A program made the position numbers and the translations under genes. Positions 22,919 through 34,468 of a stretch of 64,000 bases of DNA are shown here, piece by piece. The notes beneath the pieces are model-generated. The model saw nothing but the letters and a program-made list of their open reading frames with translations. It had not been told where the DNA came from and made no database searches. The stretch comes from Rhododendron vialii (lineage: Eukaryota; Streptophyta; Magnoliopsida; Ericales; Ericaceae), in contig NC_080558.1 of NCBI RefSeq assembly GCF_030253575.1, forward strand, positions 40,079,111 to 40,143,110. The letters run 5' to 3'. Numbering within the stretch: the first letter of the stretch is position 1; each line of letters opens with the position of its first letter.

Positions 22919-24616
22919 GTGAAATTTTCTGTGTGTGGGACACTGCCAAAGATGCCAACTCTAGTCGCTGCAACACGGGTTCTTCTCCTTGCTGGTGACA
23001 TTTTACCTTTGAGAAGATTGTCCTTGGTTTCCAAAAGAGCTCCATTCTGCACTACTGTACGTTCCTTTAGCCAGGCTGATCGCGAGAATGGAACTCTCAC
23101 CCTTGCAAGCCTAGGGTCGAAAAGTGATTTCAAGACAACAAACAAGAGAAGGCCAAATAATCTTGCGCACTCAGAAGCTTCTATTGAGTTACAAAGAACT
23201 GAAGAGAAGGTGGTTAAAAGCAATGGAGTCAAGGAAGTTGGGGTAAAAAAATCACTTGAAATAGAAACGGCTCCTTTTGCCGCAAATTCATTTTCTGAAC
23301 TTGGCCTCCCACCTTTATTATTAGAAAGGCTCGGAAAGGAAGGCTTCACTGATCCAACTGATGTTCAGTCAACAGCAATTCCAGTGATTCTAAAAAATCA
23401 CGATGTCGTAATTCAATCATACACAGGTTCGGGAAAAACCTTAGCCTATCTTCTTCCTATTCTCTCCAAAGTGGGCCCACTGAAGATGAAGAATCACTTG
23501 AATGGTAATGAATCAGGGAGGAAAACAGATGTAGAAGCTGTAATTGTAGCTCCATCTAGGGAACTCGGAATGCAAATTGTGAGGGAATTTGAAAAGCTAT
23601 TAGGACCTGTACACAAGAAAATGGTGCAGCAACTCGTGGGGGGTGCAAATCGATCAAGGCAGGAGGATGCCCTTAGGAAAAACAAGCCGTCCATTGTTGT
23701 TGGAACTCCAGGGCGTATCGCAGAGATTAGTGCTTCTGGAAAACTCCACACTCACAGCTGCCAATTCCTCGTACTGGATGAAGTCGATGAGCTCCTTTCA
23801 TTTAACTTCCGGGTTGACATGCAACGAATATTAGAGCATGTAGGGAGGAGATCCGGGTCAGACCCGCGGGCTACCCGAGACCCACTTACTAGTCGGATCG
23901 AGCGTCAGACAATCATGGTTTCTGCAACAGTTCCATTTTCGGTGATGAGGGCTGCTAGGAGCTGGGCGAAAGATCCCCTACTTGTGCAAGCTAAAAGTGT
24001 TACATCTGTTGATTCTGTCCCACATTCTGAGCCCATTAAGTTGTCAGGAAATAGTTCCAGTACAAATTCATCCTCAAATTTGCCGACGGAGAGCCTTCCA
24101 CCAGCTCTGAAACACTACTACTGTGTTGCAAGGGTACAACATAAGATAGATACCCTGAGGAGATGTGTTCACGCGCTCGATGCGAAATCGGTGATAGCTT
24201 TTATGAATCACACGAGACAACTGAAGGATGCGGTGTTCAAGCTAGAGGCGCGTGGGATGAATGCCGCTGAGTTGCACGGAGATCTGGGCAAGCTTGGGCG
24301 ATCGACGGTTTTGAAGAAGTTCAAGAATGGGGAGGTGAGGGTATTGGTGACGAATGAGCTTTCAGCTCGTGGTTTGGACGTGGCGGAATGTGATCTTGTG
24401 GTTAATGTGGAATTACCGACGGATGCGATCCATTATGCGCATCGGGCAGGTCGAACAGGTCGGCTTGGAAGGAAAGGGACTGTGGTCAGTATATGTGAGG
24501 AGCCTGAAGTGTTTGTTGTAAAGAAGTTTCAAAAGCAACTTGGGGTTCCTTTTGAACCTTGTGAGTTTACCGAGGGGAAGCTTAATGTTGGTGAAGAAAA
24601 AGGGAAGTCCAGATGA
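22919..24616 (+). CDS. RH47: DEAD-box RNA helicase, mitochondrial RH47/ISE1 type
   Basis: An ATP-dependent RNA helicase of 565 aa in one exon. In Arabidopsis RH47 (ISE1, At1g12770) is mitochondrial and needed for embryo development and normal plasmodesmal transport. Motifs seen: Q-motif region with FSELGLPPLLLERL and PTDVQ (125-150); motif I SYTGSGKT (167-174); Ia APSRELG (211-217); Ib VGTPGR (261-266); II DEVD (287-290), the clade's variant of DEAD; III SAT (335-337); IV IAFMNH (426-431); V ARGLD (483-487); VI HRAGRTGRLG (508-517). The N-terminus (LVAATRVLLLAGDILPLRR) is basic and hydrophobic like a presequence. The second ATG (residue 12, base 22952) aligns better with the Arabidopsis start and may be the real one. 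The region 355-390 between the helicase lobes is Ser-rich and variable. Stop TGA is at 24614-24616. Confidence 0.95.
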   Translation: MKFSVCGTLPKMPTLVAATRVLLLAGDILPLRRLSLVSKRAPFCTTVRSFSQADRENGTLTLASLGSKSDFKTTNKRRPNNLAHSEASIELQRTEEKVVKSNGVKEVGVKKSLEIETAPFAANSFSELGLPPLLLERLGKEGFTDPTDVQSTAIPVILKNHDVVIQSYTGSGKTLAYLLPILSKVGPLKMKNHLNGNESGRKTDVEAVIVAPSRELGMQIVREFEKLLGPVHKKMVQQLVGGANRSRQEDALRKNKPSIVVGTPGRIAEISASGKLHTHSCQFLVLDEVDELLSFNFRVDMQRILEHVGRRSGSDPRATRDPLTSRIERQTIMVSATVPFSVMRAARSWAKDPLLVQAKSVTSVDSVPHSEPIKLSGNSSSTNSSSNLPTESLPPALKHYYCVARVQHKIDTLRRCVHALDAKSVIAFMNHTRQLKDAVFKLEARGMNAAELHGDLGKLGRSTVLKKFKNGEVRVLVTNELSARGLDVAECDLVVNVELPTDAIHYAHRAGRTGRLGRKGTVVSICEEPEVFVVKKFQKQLGVPFEPCEFTEGKLNVGEEKGKSR

Positions 24617-25046
24617 GTGAGGTAGGACATATTCTAAATTTCAAAACCATAATCAGTGTGAGAGAAATGATGAGGAAAAGCTTCCTTTGCTTTTGTTAAA
24701 GATGGGAATGTTTTATGCTAGTTATTGTTTTTCACTAATGTTTTATGCTAGTTGGCAGGACTAAGTAGTATGCAACATTTTGATTTGTTTCAATATCACT
24801 ATAAATAGTCTTTTTTATTGAGTTCGGGATTTCATTTTAGGTTCTCTACTAGTCACACCTCACAAGAGGTTGCAGTAATCTATATTAGAAGAGAGGATGG
24901 TGTGGCCCTAGAAAATACAGTTTGTCAGGATGGCTGAGATTGATTTTGAGCCTAGAGGTATGGTCTAAATTAATCTTAGCTGAGTCGTTAGATTACTGAT
25001 GTTGTCAACCAGTCTTCCGTAAGACTATATCGAAGATTCAAAATCT
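24617..25046. other. 3' UTR and downstream of the RH47-like gene
   Basis: Contains a short direct repeat (atgttttatgctagtt, near 24708 and 24738). The poly(A) site is not obvious. No gene seen. Confidence 0.4.
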
Positions 25047-25047
25047 G

Positions 25048-25088
<41 letters not shown>
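25047..25088. repeat. (CT)n microsatellite
   Basis: About 19-20 CT units. Confidence 0.95.
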
Positions 25089-25091
<3 letters not shown>

Positions 25092-25202
25092 CACCCCCGT
25101 TGCAACCCCTTCCTCCTCCCTTGCAGCAGCCCTTGTCCCGATCATACCCATCAAATCCTACCCTGCTCAGCCCATCACCACCGTGGGGTAGTTTGGCCAC
25201 CT

Positions 25203-25223
25203 CACCTCCTCCTCCTCCTCCTC

Positions 25224-25282
<59 letters not shown>
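25203..25282. repeat. Compound microsatellite (CTC)n(CT)n
   Basis: About eight CTC units followed by about 27 CT units, the same composite order as at 16398-16471. Confidence 0.95.
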
Positions 25283-25284
<2 letters not shown>

Positions 25285-25288
25285 TTTT

Positions 25289-25600
25289 TCTTGTCCGAGC
25301 CCAACGTCAACATTGCCGCCCACCATGGCAACATCTTCCCCTCTGGTGAGATCACAACCGGGAGCAATGGACAATGGGTATCCCGGAGGTCAAGCAAATC
25401 AAACTTTGATCCACGCTTTAAAGCTCATCCTTCCGAAATCCATGTTGAAAAATCGGAAACTCATCTTCATTGAATCCTGTTATGTACTTTTCATAATACT
25501 CATTTCTCTTTGTCGTTCTTATTTTGCAGGTGAAATTTCTTTGATTTGGTGATTTCCCATACCAAATGAGCCTCAATTGAGGTAAATAAGAACAATTTTG
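25289..25600 (+). other. Exon-like fragments of an unrecognised transcript
   Basis: After the microsatellite a GC-rich stretch reads SEPNVNIAAHHGNIFPSG and meets a donor-like ctctg|gtgaga near 25346. Further on, ttttgcag|gtgaaatttc (25530) and ttgag|gtaaataag (25581) look like an acceptor and donor. I do not recognise the product; this may be a broken gene or a non-coding transcript. Confidence 0.25.
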
Positions 25601-27854
25601 GTTTTCATTTTGTTTGTTTTGCTGTTAGTATGAGTTCTCTCCGTGTTCTTTGGAGTTAATCTTTTTTGCATATTTGTGCCACAACAGCATTTTAGTTAGT
25701 GACTTATTGTAGTTAGGGTTCACCTTTTGCATGCATTTTTAATTCAAGTCCATTAAGAACTTGAATTGTAGCTTCAGGTCAAGTGATATGTAGATTGTGG
25801 ACCATAAAATAAAGGAGAAACCATTTCTAGGTGATTTATTGCAGATTGTTACCAAATTGAAAGGATAGATGGATATGTATTTCAAGTTGAAAGATGCCAA
25901 CTTTGGAAAGGCACCATGATTGAGGAATTTGTTTGGTTCAATTATCTTCAGAGGAAACATTTAGTTTCTGAGAGGTTATTGTCATAAGTAGTATCCTTTT
26001 GTAACCTTATGTAACTTTTTTCTTTTAAGTGTGTAGCTCTTGCGTCTTTGTATACCATAATGAAATCGATGTTGATAATTGAAATGGTAACAGAGAACCA
26101 TTCCTTAATCCTTGCTTATATTTTGCATAGCTCGAAATACAAATTGGTCTATTTTCTTAAGTGAACACATTAGTTGAAGTTTGAAAAATGATATTCAACT
26201 GGGATGATCATATTGGAAGAATACTAGGCAATGATGTGCTTTTTTCTTTTTAAAAGAATGTGAGAAAAACTGGATGACGAATTGTGTAAATGAGTATTCT
26301 AACTGTGAGATTGTACTGTGTTCGTTAGAGTTGTGTAAGTTGGCACTGTCATCGGCCATGTGCATGTAGACACTCTTTCATTTGCTCACAAAGTATTGCT
26401 TTAGTGTTTCATCTTTGTATATGTGAGATTATTCTATATAGGTATTCTCTTGCTTTTGAAGATAGGAGTTGTGCAGAGTATGTAAGTGAAGAAATCATGT
26501 TAAGAGTGTAGCAAAATCTGGTGCATGGAAATGCAAGTAGCTTGAATATGTTTGGCATCAAGCCATGTTTGTAACTATTTAATTTGTTTCACTTTTACCC
26601 CCCTTTGGTACTGATTTTTGATTCCTATTAACCTTGACAATTTTATTGCCCAATAATGATCACTTATAGAAAGAATTGTATAGCTTCTTGCCAACTTCTT
26701 TCTCTGCTTTGTGTTGATTTTCTTTTAAATCACTTGCTACTCTTTTGTGTGAATTTTTTCTCGTTCCTTTTTGTGTAGGTGGTATGGATAGTTGTGTTTT
26801 GCGATAGTGGCCTAAATAAATAAAGAGCCACTCTCTCTCAAGGTGATCAAGGAAAAGAGTCAGATTTATTTTGTTTGATTTTAGCACTTTGCCTGTATGG
26901 AATTTTATTGGTACTGATGGAAAGGGTTTCTTTCATATTGCCCATAGGGGTGTTCCTAGCTTTTGAAAATTTCAAAATCAAGAAAGATGCGAAATATGAT
27001 TTAATCTAGACTCTATTGAATTTATAATTCTGTAGTCTATAAACGATGTTTACTGGCTTTTTTTTTATTAGACAGTGTTTACTGGCTTTGCATAATTTTG
27101 GTTTGGTGATGAGTTTGAATTGGTCATGGATGATCTTGATATTTTTTTTATTGGACAATGTTTACTGGCTTTGCATAATTTTGGTTTGGAATGGAGATGA
27201 GTTTGAATTGGTCATGGATGATCTGGATACTAGGCCATCGTTATGATTCTTCCCAATAACCTCATGGAATTGGCGGTGGATGGTGCTCCTTTTTCTACTT
27301 TCTTATGGTAGTAAATGGGGGTTTTTTTGGTCTCGGTTTGGAATTTTGTAAGTTAGTGTGTCATTTGTACATGAAACTTTCAGTTTCTAAAATTAGAAGT
27401 TGATCCTTTTTTTAACTGCAAACAGGAGTTGAACACTGATATTGGAAGATTATTCTCACATGGGTTTTTTGCTTTCTCGAAGGTTGGAAAGATTGTAGTA
27501 GACCATGTTTTCATATAGAACACCTAATGCTATTTTACAAACCCGTCTTAAGGTTCTATATCACCATGTTGTCGACGCATCTTGTTGCTCTACAATTATT
27601 ATTATTTTTTTGATAGGCTTTCTGCTATATAAATTGGCAAATAGTCGAGTTGCTTTCTCCCTTATTTCCCAAATCTGAATGCACTCTAGCCCTTCGGAGC
27701 GTATGGGACCAAGCTGATGTATGTCTTTTGGTTTTTGTGCAGGATGTTTTATGTCTGATAGTCCTAACTAACTACATGGCGGTGGGAGTGTTCCTTTATT
27801 CCCTGGGTAAGATTGTCTGATCATGAATTTTCTTCCCAGTTTGTGTGGTGGTTT

Positions 27855-28010
27855 TTATTTTATTTTATTGCAAATGGTAGGAGAAGGGGAGGAATAATCC
27901 CAACAAATACAAGGTGAACAACACCCACATGCAGATGGGGAGATTCAAACTCCTAACCTCTCTATGAGATGCAGGAGTCCTCGCAATGTGAGCTAGTCCG
28001 AGTTGGTTGA
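27855..28010 (-). mobile_element. Probable tRNA-derived SINE
   Basis: Read on the reverse strand there is a head with B-box-like ggagtttgaatctcc and a tail of repeated aaaat units (27853-27870 on the given strand). The size (about 155 bp) fits a plant SINE. No TSD was established. Confidence 0.45.
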
Positions 28011-30882
28011 GATACACATTTGGGAATTGTTTAATATCTACTTTCAAATTTTGGGATTCCTGAAACATCTCTAATGTGATCACCCGTGTTATTTTGAGTG
28101 TATTTGTGGCTATTACTTCGGTTGAAGTGTTTAGTTTTGGCCATGTTTGTTCAAGAATGGAATAGTACATTCTACTAATTTCCGAACCTGGCCATGGTTT
28201 GTTGGTTCTCCAGCACATGAGGAAGTTTGTTCTTTTTTCCTTGGGGTGTGGCGTTGGGAGGAAGTGGAACCAATTATGTGTTTACTTGGATTCGTTGCGA
28301 TGATGAAAAAATTTCAAGGACCATTAAGTTGAAACAGTAGGTTAAGTAGTTAACTCTATAGCACAGTTCATTGTTGGTTGGACAATGTTGCTTGGATATG
28401 CTTTTTATAATCTGACTTTGTGTTCGCTGTTGTGATACTGTAGGCCATGCAATCTTCATTAGTTTTTGACAAACATTTTATTTACTTTGTGCTTTCATTT
28501 TATTAGGTATGACTGACTTTGAAGATGGTAAGAATCTCAATGGAGATGTCGCTAGCTTCTCTGCATCTCACTGGACCGTCATCATTCCATTCGGTTACAA
28601 TGCAAGCTAGTAATACAGTTTCCAAGGCAGTTGATTAGCTTTAGGGCCATAGCACGCCAAAGTGTTCGTGTTTGTACCTATGCAAATGAGACTAGATCCT
28701 TGTATTCCGACACACCAGGAGGAAAGTTGCATTTGTAGCTGGAAAATACAACAGTTTCTCTGATCCTATTGTCCCCAAAAGGAATCGAAATGGACGTCTA
28801 GGATGATATTTTTCGATACTGTGACGGATGTTGCTTATTAAATCGGACCTGATCAAATGGATAATGTATAACTTGTGAAGCAAAAGTTGACCATGTACGT
28901 CTTGCACGCGATCATCTTGCTTTTTGAAACTAAACGGATATAGGTTAAGGGGATTCAGGCGTCTGTAAACACCTTTGATTTGTTAGCCGTTTTTGTGAGC
29001 TACCTAGAGATCATTCGCACTCTCTTATACTGTAGTTGATCCAGTTCTGTGAAGCTGGCAGAATTATAGCTTACGAGAAAATACTTACTCATTTCAGTTC
29101 AGTCGAGACAGCGATCCGACCGTACTCCATTGGCAACAAGAAGTGAAAAGACCACGGCTGATTCTACTAAAATGAGGCAACTTGAACATGCTTTTTTAGG
29201 CAAAGCTACAGTAAAGAGTTCGAAATAGAATAGTTTTGGCAGATTTTTTTGAAGAGTTTATTGGGCTTTCTATTCACATACCAGAGTGGTTCAAGAAAGC
29301 ACATACGGGGCAGATTCAATGTAAGATCAGGAGAGTTATGTGACCCAGCCGACCTTATAATAAATAATAAATATGTTAGTATTGTTATCGGAATGATTGA
29401 TGGTTCAGTGGTAAGGACTGGTTCATGTAAGGGGAAAGACAGATTCGAAACTTGTAGTCTACTCTGTTTATTTTTAATGCTCTAACAGTTCTTCTCTCCG
29501 TAATTTTTGGAAGATTTCTCTTTGCTTCATTTTTAATACTCTACAAGTTCTTCCCTCCATAATTTCTCAAAGATTTTCTGCGCAAATATATATACACAAT
29601 ATGTTTTAATGTGTTTGACTTAGTTTCAAAAAAAAATTCTTCCTGTAACTTAAAACTTATTTACTACGGAGTACTTTTTTTCATCTTTAGAAAATCGATT
29701 ATGTGTAATTATAGCATGCCATATATTTTTCTTTGTACTCTTAGCAAGTTTATTTTTTTATTGTTGTCCATTACATGATCTTAATTCAAACTTAACAATG
29801 TTACTACAAAGGTTTAATTTTATTTGAGTGATTTTATAATTTTCAATTATTGTAAAACATTATTGAGAGCCCATATTTGTACTTGAAATCTCTGGGGCAG
29901 TCTTGTACTCCGGAGGTGACCCATCTGTGTGAAATTCCTGGACCCGCCACTCCACATGCCAAAATGTGACCATCCATTGAAAACTGGAGAAACAAATAGC
30001 GTTGGCCGGTGTTTTTTTTTTCTTCCCCCCAAAACGATAAAAGACGATATTATTAATCCCAAGCAAAATACATCAAGTAGAAGACTTGTTCCTAGAAACC
30101 ACAATGGTGGGGACTCGGCCCAATGGCTATACTCCAAACCAAACAAACCTTTCACAGCCAAAAGAACACACACTTCACCATAAGCTTTGATTGAAATCAA
30201 ATGAAAAAAGTAAAAAGGAAAAAGAAGGGAGAAAACCCTCACCAAACCATCCTAATCCGTCACTGGTAAATACATTGCGACCACGACCACAATTTACGAA
30301 TCTCCGATGACCTCAGGATGCTAACCAAAACCATAACTATGAACGCCGACCCACTGGCGACTACGCGTTGGCGACGATGGAGGAGGACCTGCAGAGGAGG
30401 GATCGGTGATGAAGGGAAGCCAAGAGAAAAGAAAAGAGAGGTTAACCCAAGGAAATTCTCAAATCTGAAATCGAGAGAGAAAACCCTCACTAAAAATGAG
30501 GAGTTATCAAAAGCGAAAAAACCATCACTATGGAGGAAGAAAAAACATAACTATCAATATAAAACCCTAACACACAAACCACACACCCTGCCGCCGCCGC
30601 CGCGAGGGAGGGGAAGGAAGAGAAGAGGCCGCATGTCAGTGTTTCAGGGGAGTGATTTGTAAAACACAACTTACATGTATCTAATCTCTTAAGTTTCTAC
30701 TTTCCCGAAAAAGAAAAGAAAAACTTTTAAGTACCTTTAGCATTATATTGAGGAGTGAACAATTTTTAGTTCCTCTCATTTGAACAAACCAGATTAGCAA
30801 CAAATTTTTAAAAAGATTAAAAAAAAAAAGGGGTTTTCTAAAGGAGAAGAAATTAAATTTCGTCTTCTGTTTTGGTTTAGCG

Positions 30883-30884
<2 letters not shown>

Positions 30885-30938
<54 letters not shown>
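30885..30938. repeat. (AT)n microsatellite
   Basis: About 27 uninterrupted AT/TA units. Confidence 0.97.
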
Positions 30939-30939
<1 letters not shown>

Positions 30940-31840
30940 TTAGACTCAAATTATCTTATTTTCCCATCATCTCATGCCGAGACAAAACAAAAATTCATAA
31001 ATTTTGACCAACATTAGGGGGAAAAAAATGCATTTCGAGACATTTTATTCTAAAAATAAGATTTGAAGACATGCTAAAGTAAGGATAAGAATTGTCAGAG
31101 TTATAACTGAATGACTATGATTATACAGAAAACCTCAACCAACCTCAACCTTTTTTCATTTTTATTTATGTTTGTGTAGTTGAATCTTTAAAATGTGGAC
31201 GTATGGAAGTGCTCAGTTTCTGGCTTCCCAAATCGTTTGTGAGGACAGAATCGTCGGCTCCTCGGCGGTTATTCTCGGGTTCCAGTTGCTCTCGGGGTTC
31301 GCGTCGGCATCGAATTACTTGCTTGTCGTCTGGGTGGTGGCGGCCGTAAGTTGAGGGTAAGGGTGGAGGTGGCTGGTGGTGGTCTGGGCAAGCGGCTGGT
31401 GTGGTAGGAGGCAGCTGGTGTGGTTTGAGGGGCTGGGGTTCAGGCGATTGGTGGTGGTGGCTTGGGTTGGTGGAGGATGTGTGTTGCGGCAACGACGGCG
31501 GCAGTGCGTGCTTTTGCTGGTGTTTGGAAGAGATTTGGGCTTAGGGTTTGTTTTGGCTCTTTTTGGGCCAGGCCCATGTGGTTTCTAAATTTATTTTTGG
31601 GACCTGGCCTGTTGGGTGTTGGTGAGCTTTGACTTATTATTTTTTTCTTTTCATCCAACCCTTAGTTGGATTCCTCTTCTCCTCTCCCCCCATTTGATAT
31701 ACCCTTTGTTAAGTGTTCTTAGTAAAATTTGTGTTGCCTATAAAAAAAAATGTGGAAGTAAAAAACATAAGAGAGAGGGAGAGAGAGAGAGAGAGAGAGA
31801 GAAAGGTTATTTAATAAAATTCCAGATAATCATAGCAAGT

Positions 31841-31913
31841 GATCGCGTGGCCTAATGGATAAGGCGCTCGCCTCCGGAGCGGGAGATTGTGGGTTCGAGT
31901 CCCACCGTGATCG
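31841..31913 (+). tRNA. tRNA-Arg (anticodon CCG)
   Basis: A 73-nt cloverleaf without intron. The acceptor arm gatcgcg pairs with cgtgatc (one G-T pair), the D arm is gcc...ggc, the anticodon stem ctcgc/gcggg encloses the loop ctccgga with anticodon CCG reading CGG (Arg), and the T arm gtggg-ttcgagt-cccac is perfect. The A-box (tggcctaatgg) and B-box (ggttcgagtcc) promoters are intact, and a T-rich run downstream can stop Pol III. It looks functional. Confidence 0.96.
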
Positions 31914-32578
31914 ACTCTTTCTTGTTTTTTCACTCAAATTCTATCCTCTCATACTTTTCCTGGAGAGAGAGAGAGAGAGGAGCCCAATTGACATTCAAAT
32001 ATTTGGAGGGTGAGTAGGCCTATCGCAAGGTTCACAGAAATAGTCCAAAGTTAACAAACATGATTGTTTTTTTTTTTGAATAAGGAAAAAAAAAAAAACG
32101 AAAAAAGCCCAAAAAAACCCGAGAAACAACCACTAAAGATTGTAAGATTTTTTGTGCTTAATAAGCAAGATGATGGTGTTTAATGTTGCATTGTGATACC
32201 ATTTGACATTGACAAATGGTATCGATATAATTCCCGAAGGAACGATGCGCAAGCTCTCTAGCTTTTAGCTTTCTACTCAGTCTTACCTACAAACTCGACT
32301 AGCTTAGGCATCAAAGAAGCGTTGGCTAAAACCATTTCATTATATGTACAAACAAACATCTAGACCTAACAATCAATGCAGAATGAAGCAAAAAGTTTTG
32401 ATTGATTTATCATCACTCTAAAGTCTAAAGCCAAGCCAAGCAAGATTACATAATTAACTATGCCAAAGTGTCACAGCCACACTATTCTTCTGGTCAAGAA
32501 TTGCGTAATTCAACTGATTAAACCCTTGTTTTGGAACATGAAAGATTTTAGAAAGCGCAAATCAACAACTACAACTAC
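31914..32578. other. Intergenic; expected place of missing Aux/IAA 3' exons
   Basis: Contains a short GA tract at 31963-31979 and A/T homopolymers near 32070-32100. I looked on the reverse strand for the domain IV signature (G-D-W-x-L-x-G-D-V) and did not find it here or further down to about 28.7 kb. Confidence 0.45.
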
Positions 32579-33027
32579 CAAACTTGGTGATCAATGTGTC
32601 TGAAAGTGCCCGGGAAGAATGAAACAGTTGTAGATCGATCTTTCTTCCGGTTGGCACTCCCGCCATCGCCTGACCTCCACGTACGTGGAGTTTGATCCGC
32701 GGCTTCCCCTCTCAACCGTCCGATCTTCCATTATCCTCCCACCACCTTGCTGGCGATGCATTAGCTTCTTCCTCCATGACTTTATAGGTGGCCACCCCAC
32801 AACATGGTTTTCTGCTTCTTCTTCTTCTTCATTCCTGCCATTAGATCAGTTTGAAGTTTGATGAAAAATTAGGGTTTTCTCTTACTTCATAAAAATGGGA
32901 TTCGACCGCCTCTCTGTTTAATTACTAGCTAGACACATACATCACACTTCCATTATCAACAAATTCAGGGAAATTAGCAAATTTTTAAAAATTCATAACC
33001 AAACGCGTGCAAGTATTTTAATTATTA

Positions 33028-33165
33028 GTCTATTCTTTGGTTTTCGACCGCTTGGCGTCTTGCCTTCCTTTAGGTCTTGGATGGCTTTTTGCCGGTATAC
33101 CCTTGTTCCTTTTTATCTTTGCAATCCTTTATAAAGATTAATAAATTTTTTTACTTAGCAAAAAA
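33028..33165 (+). mobile_element. 5'-truncated L1-type insertion with 17-bp TSD
   Basis: The direct repeat aagtattttaattatta occurs at 33011-33027 and 33166-33182. Between them is a 3'-UTR-like sequence ending in a short A run. It lies in the intron of the Aux/IAA-like gene, antisense to it. Confidence 0.85.
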
Positions 33166-33373
33166 AAGTATTTTAATTATTACGTTTTTTTAATCTTATT
33201 TAATTCTTAGGTTGGTGGTGATGATTGAACGCATGATCTAATATTGTTGCCAAATTATGAATTGTTAATTAACCACCATTAATTCCTCTTTACTGCTTAT
33301 ACACTCGATATATCTGTGGTTGTGATTTGTTATGGAGTCGCATCAACAAATTTTTATTTTCCCTTTATCAACC

Positions 33374-33781
33374 AGATTAGGGTGAGTTCTCCCAAACTTA
33401 TACTCCTAAAAAATTAAGTTGGTTTTGTCCTTATTTGAATTTTTTTCGTATTTGTTAGTTTTGCGCCTAACTTTTGTGGATTATTGATTTGTCTCGATGA
33501 GAGGAATCGGAAAGTAAATTTTATTTTTTATTTTTACCCAACTATTTTGAGAAATAACCACTTTTTAGCAAAATAAGTTGAATTATTTTGCTAAAAAGTG
33601 GTTATTTTCCAAAATACTTGGGTAAAAGTATATATATATATTTTTTACTTTTCCAATTCCTCTCGTCGAAACGAATCAATAATGCAAAAAAGTTTGGCTC
33701 AAAACTAACAAATGCGAAAAAAATTCAAATAAGGACAAAACTGACTTAATTTCTTATAAGTTTAGGATAACTCACTCTAAA
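33374..33781. mobile_element. Large fold-back MITE (about 400 bp) in the Aux/IAA intron
   Basis: Two arms of about 200 bp are inverted copies meeting near 33575. The outer ends are gtgagttctcccaaactta and, in reverse, gtgagttatcctaaactta. Arms contain ttatttgaattttttt, caaatgcgaaaaaa and cctctcgtcgaaacgaatca blocks, and the centre is the pair aaccactttttagcaaaat/attttgctaaaaagtggtt. Copies of the arms recur at 7290-7400 and 7741-8180. No protein; TSD not resolved. Confidence 0.85.
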
Positions 33782-34099
33782 AGTGATCATAATAACAAGG
33801 AAGAGGCCTGGTACAATACACAAAAAGGATCCATAAAATTGCCCAGAAAAAAAAAATTGGACAGTCCAGATTCATTTAAAGTGAATCTTAACCAATCAGT
33901 TTTTTTTTTCTGAACAATTTCATGAATCCTTTCATTTTTGAACCAGGAAACTTAAGTACTGTCGCATTTTAGTGTTATTATCGATCTTTTGTATTGAAAT
34001 TACATATCTTAAAATTCACCTATGAATTAAATCGACCAATTCAAAAGCTGACAATGTAAATATCTAGGTAGACTAGTTAGTCATGGTGATAAATTTTGG

Positions 34100-34468
34100 T
34101 AGAGCTGCAAATGAGCCGATCAGTCAAGTCGGACGTGTTGAGACCAAATAATCGAGCTCAAGCTTGCCAATGTTCGTGAAATTCGAGCTTGATTCTAACA
34201 AATTAATATAAATGATCTGAACTCGAACAAATACAGAATTTTACACACACACACTTACACACACATATATATTGTCATGCTCACGGGCCTACTCTGGCCG
34301 AGGTTTGGCTAACTCGATCCAGCTCGGCTCAATTACAAAATCAGCCTAAAATTTCGGCTCGAGCTTGTTTATTAACTCAATGAGTCAAGCTCAAATTAAT
34401 TAACAAGTCCTCACGGAGCCGAGCCTCGAGCTACTTGCGAACGACTTGGCTCGTTTGCAGCTTTATAT
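34100..34468. mobile_element. Probable small DNA transposon (hAT-like ends)
   Basis: The left end tagagctgcaaatgagcc and the right end, reverse complemented, taaagctgcaaacgagcc are terminal inverted repeats. The flanks share attttgg (7 bp: 34093-34099 and 34471-34477). About 370 bp, non-coding, with internal 'ctcgagctt' repeats. It lies in the Aux/IAA-like intron. Confidence 0.6.

Larger units (their letters stand above)
25601..31840. other. Long intergenic stretch with small repeats, no recognised gene
   Basis: Contents seen: a tandem duplication at 27075-27228 (unit with tttactggctttgcataatt); a probable reverse-strand tRNA-derived SINE at about 27855-28010 (B-box-like gagtttgaatctcc and an aaaat-repeat tail); a SINE-like tRNA head at about 29396-29475; a poly(A)-tailed reverse-strand retro-fragment near 30010; an AT microsatellite (30885-30938); and a GA tract (31774-31802). 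At 28508 an acceptor-like ttattag precedes a short open stretch, but no domain was recognised. Confidence 0.35.

Noticed and set aside
22906..23751. Reverse-strand frames of 147 and 85 codons within the RH47-like gene
   Set aside because: Antisense shadows of a fully conserved helicase frame.
24988..25552. Frames of 128 and 150 codons with Glu-Arg or Ser-Leu repeats
   Set aside because: Generated by the two CT microsatellites; only short flanking pieces look coding and are listed separately at low confidence.
29000..32570. Search for the missing Aux/IAA domain IV exon on the reverse strand
   Set aside because: No GDW.L.GDV-like sequence was found by eye; a profile search would be more sensitive.
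32648..32662. A tiny GT...AG stretch near the Aux/IAA frameshift that could be spliced to restore frame
   Set aside because: About 15 nt is far below the minimum plant intron length.
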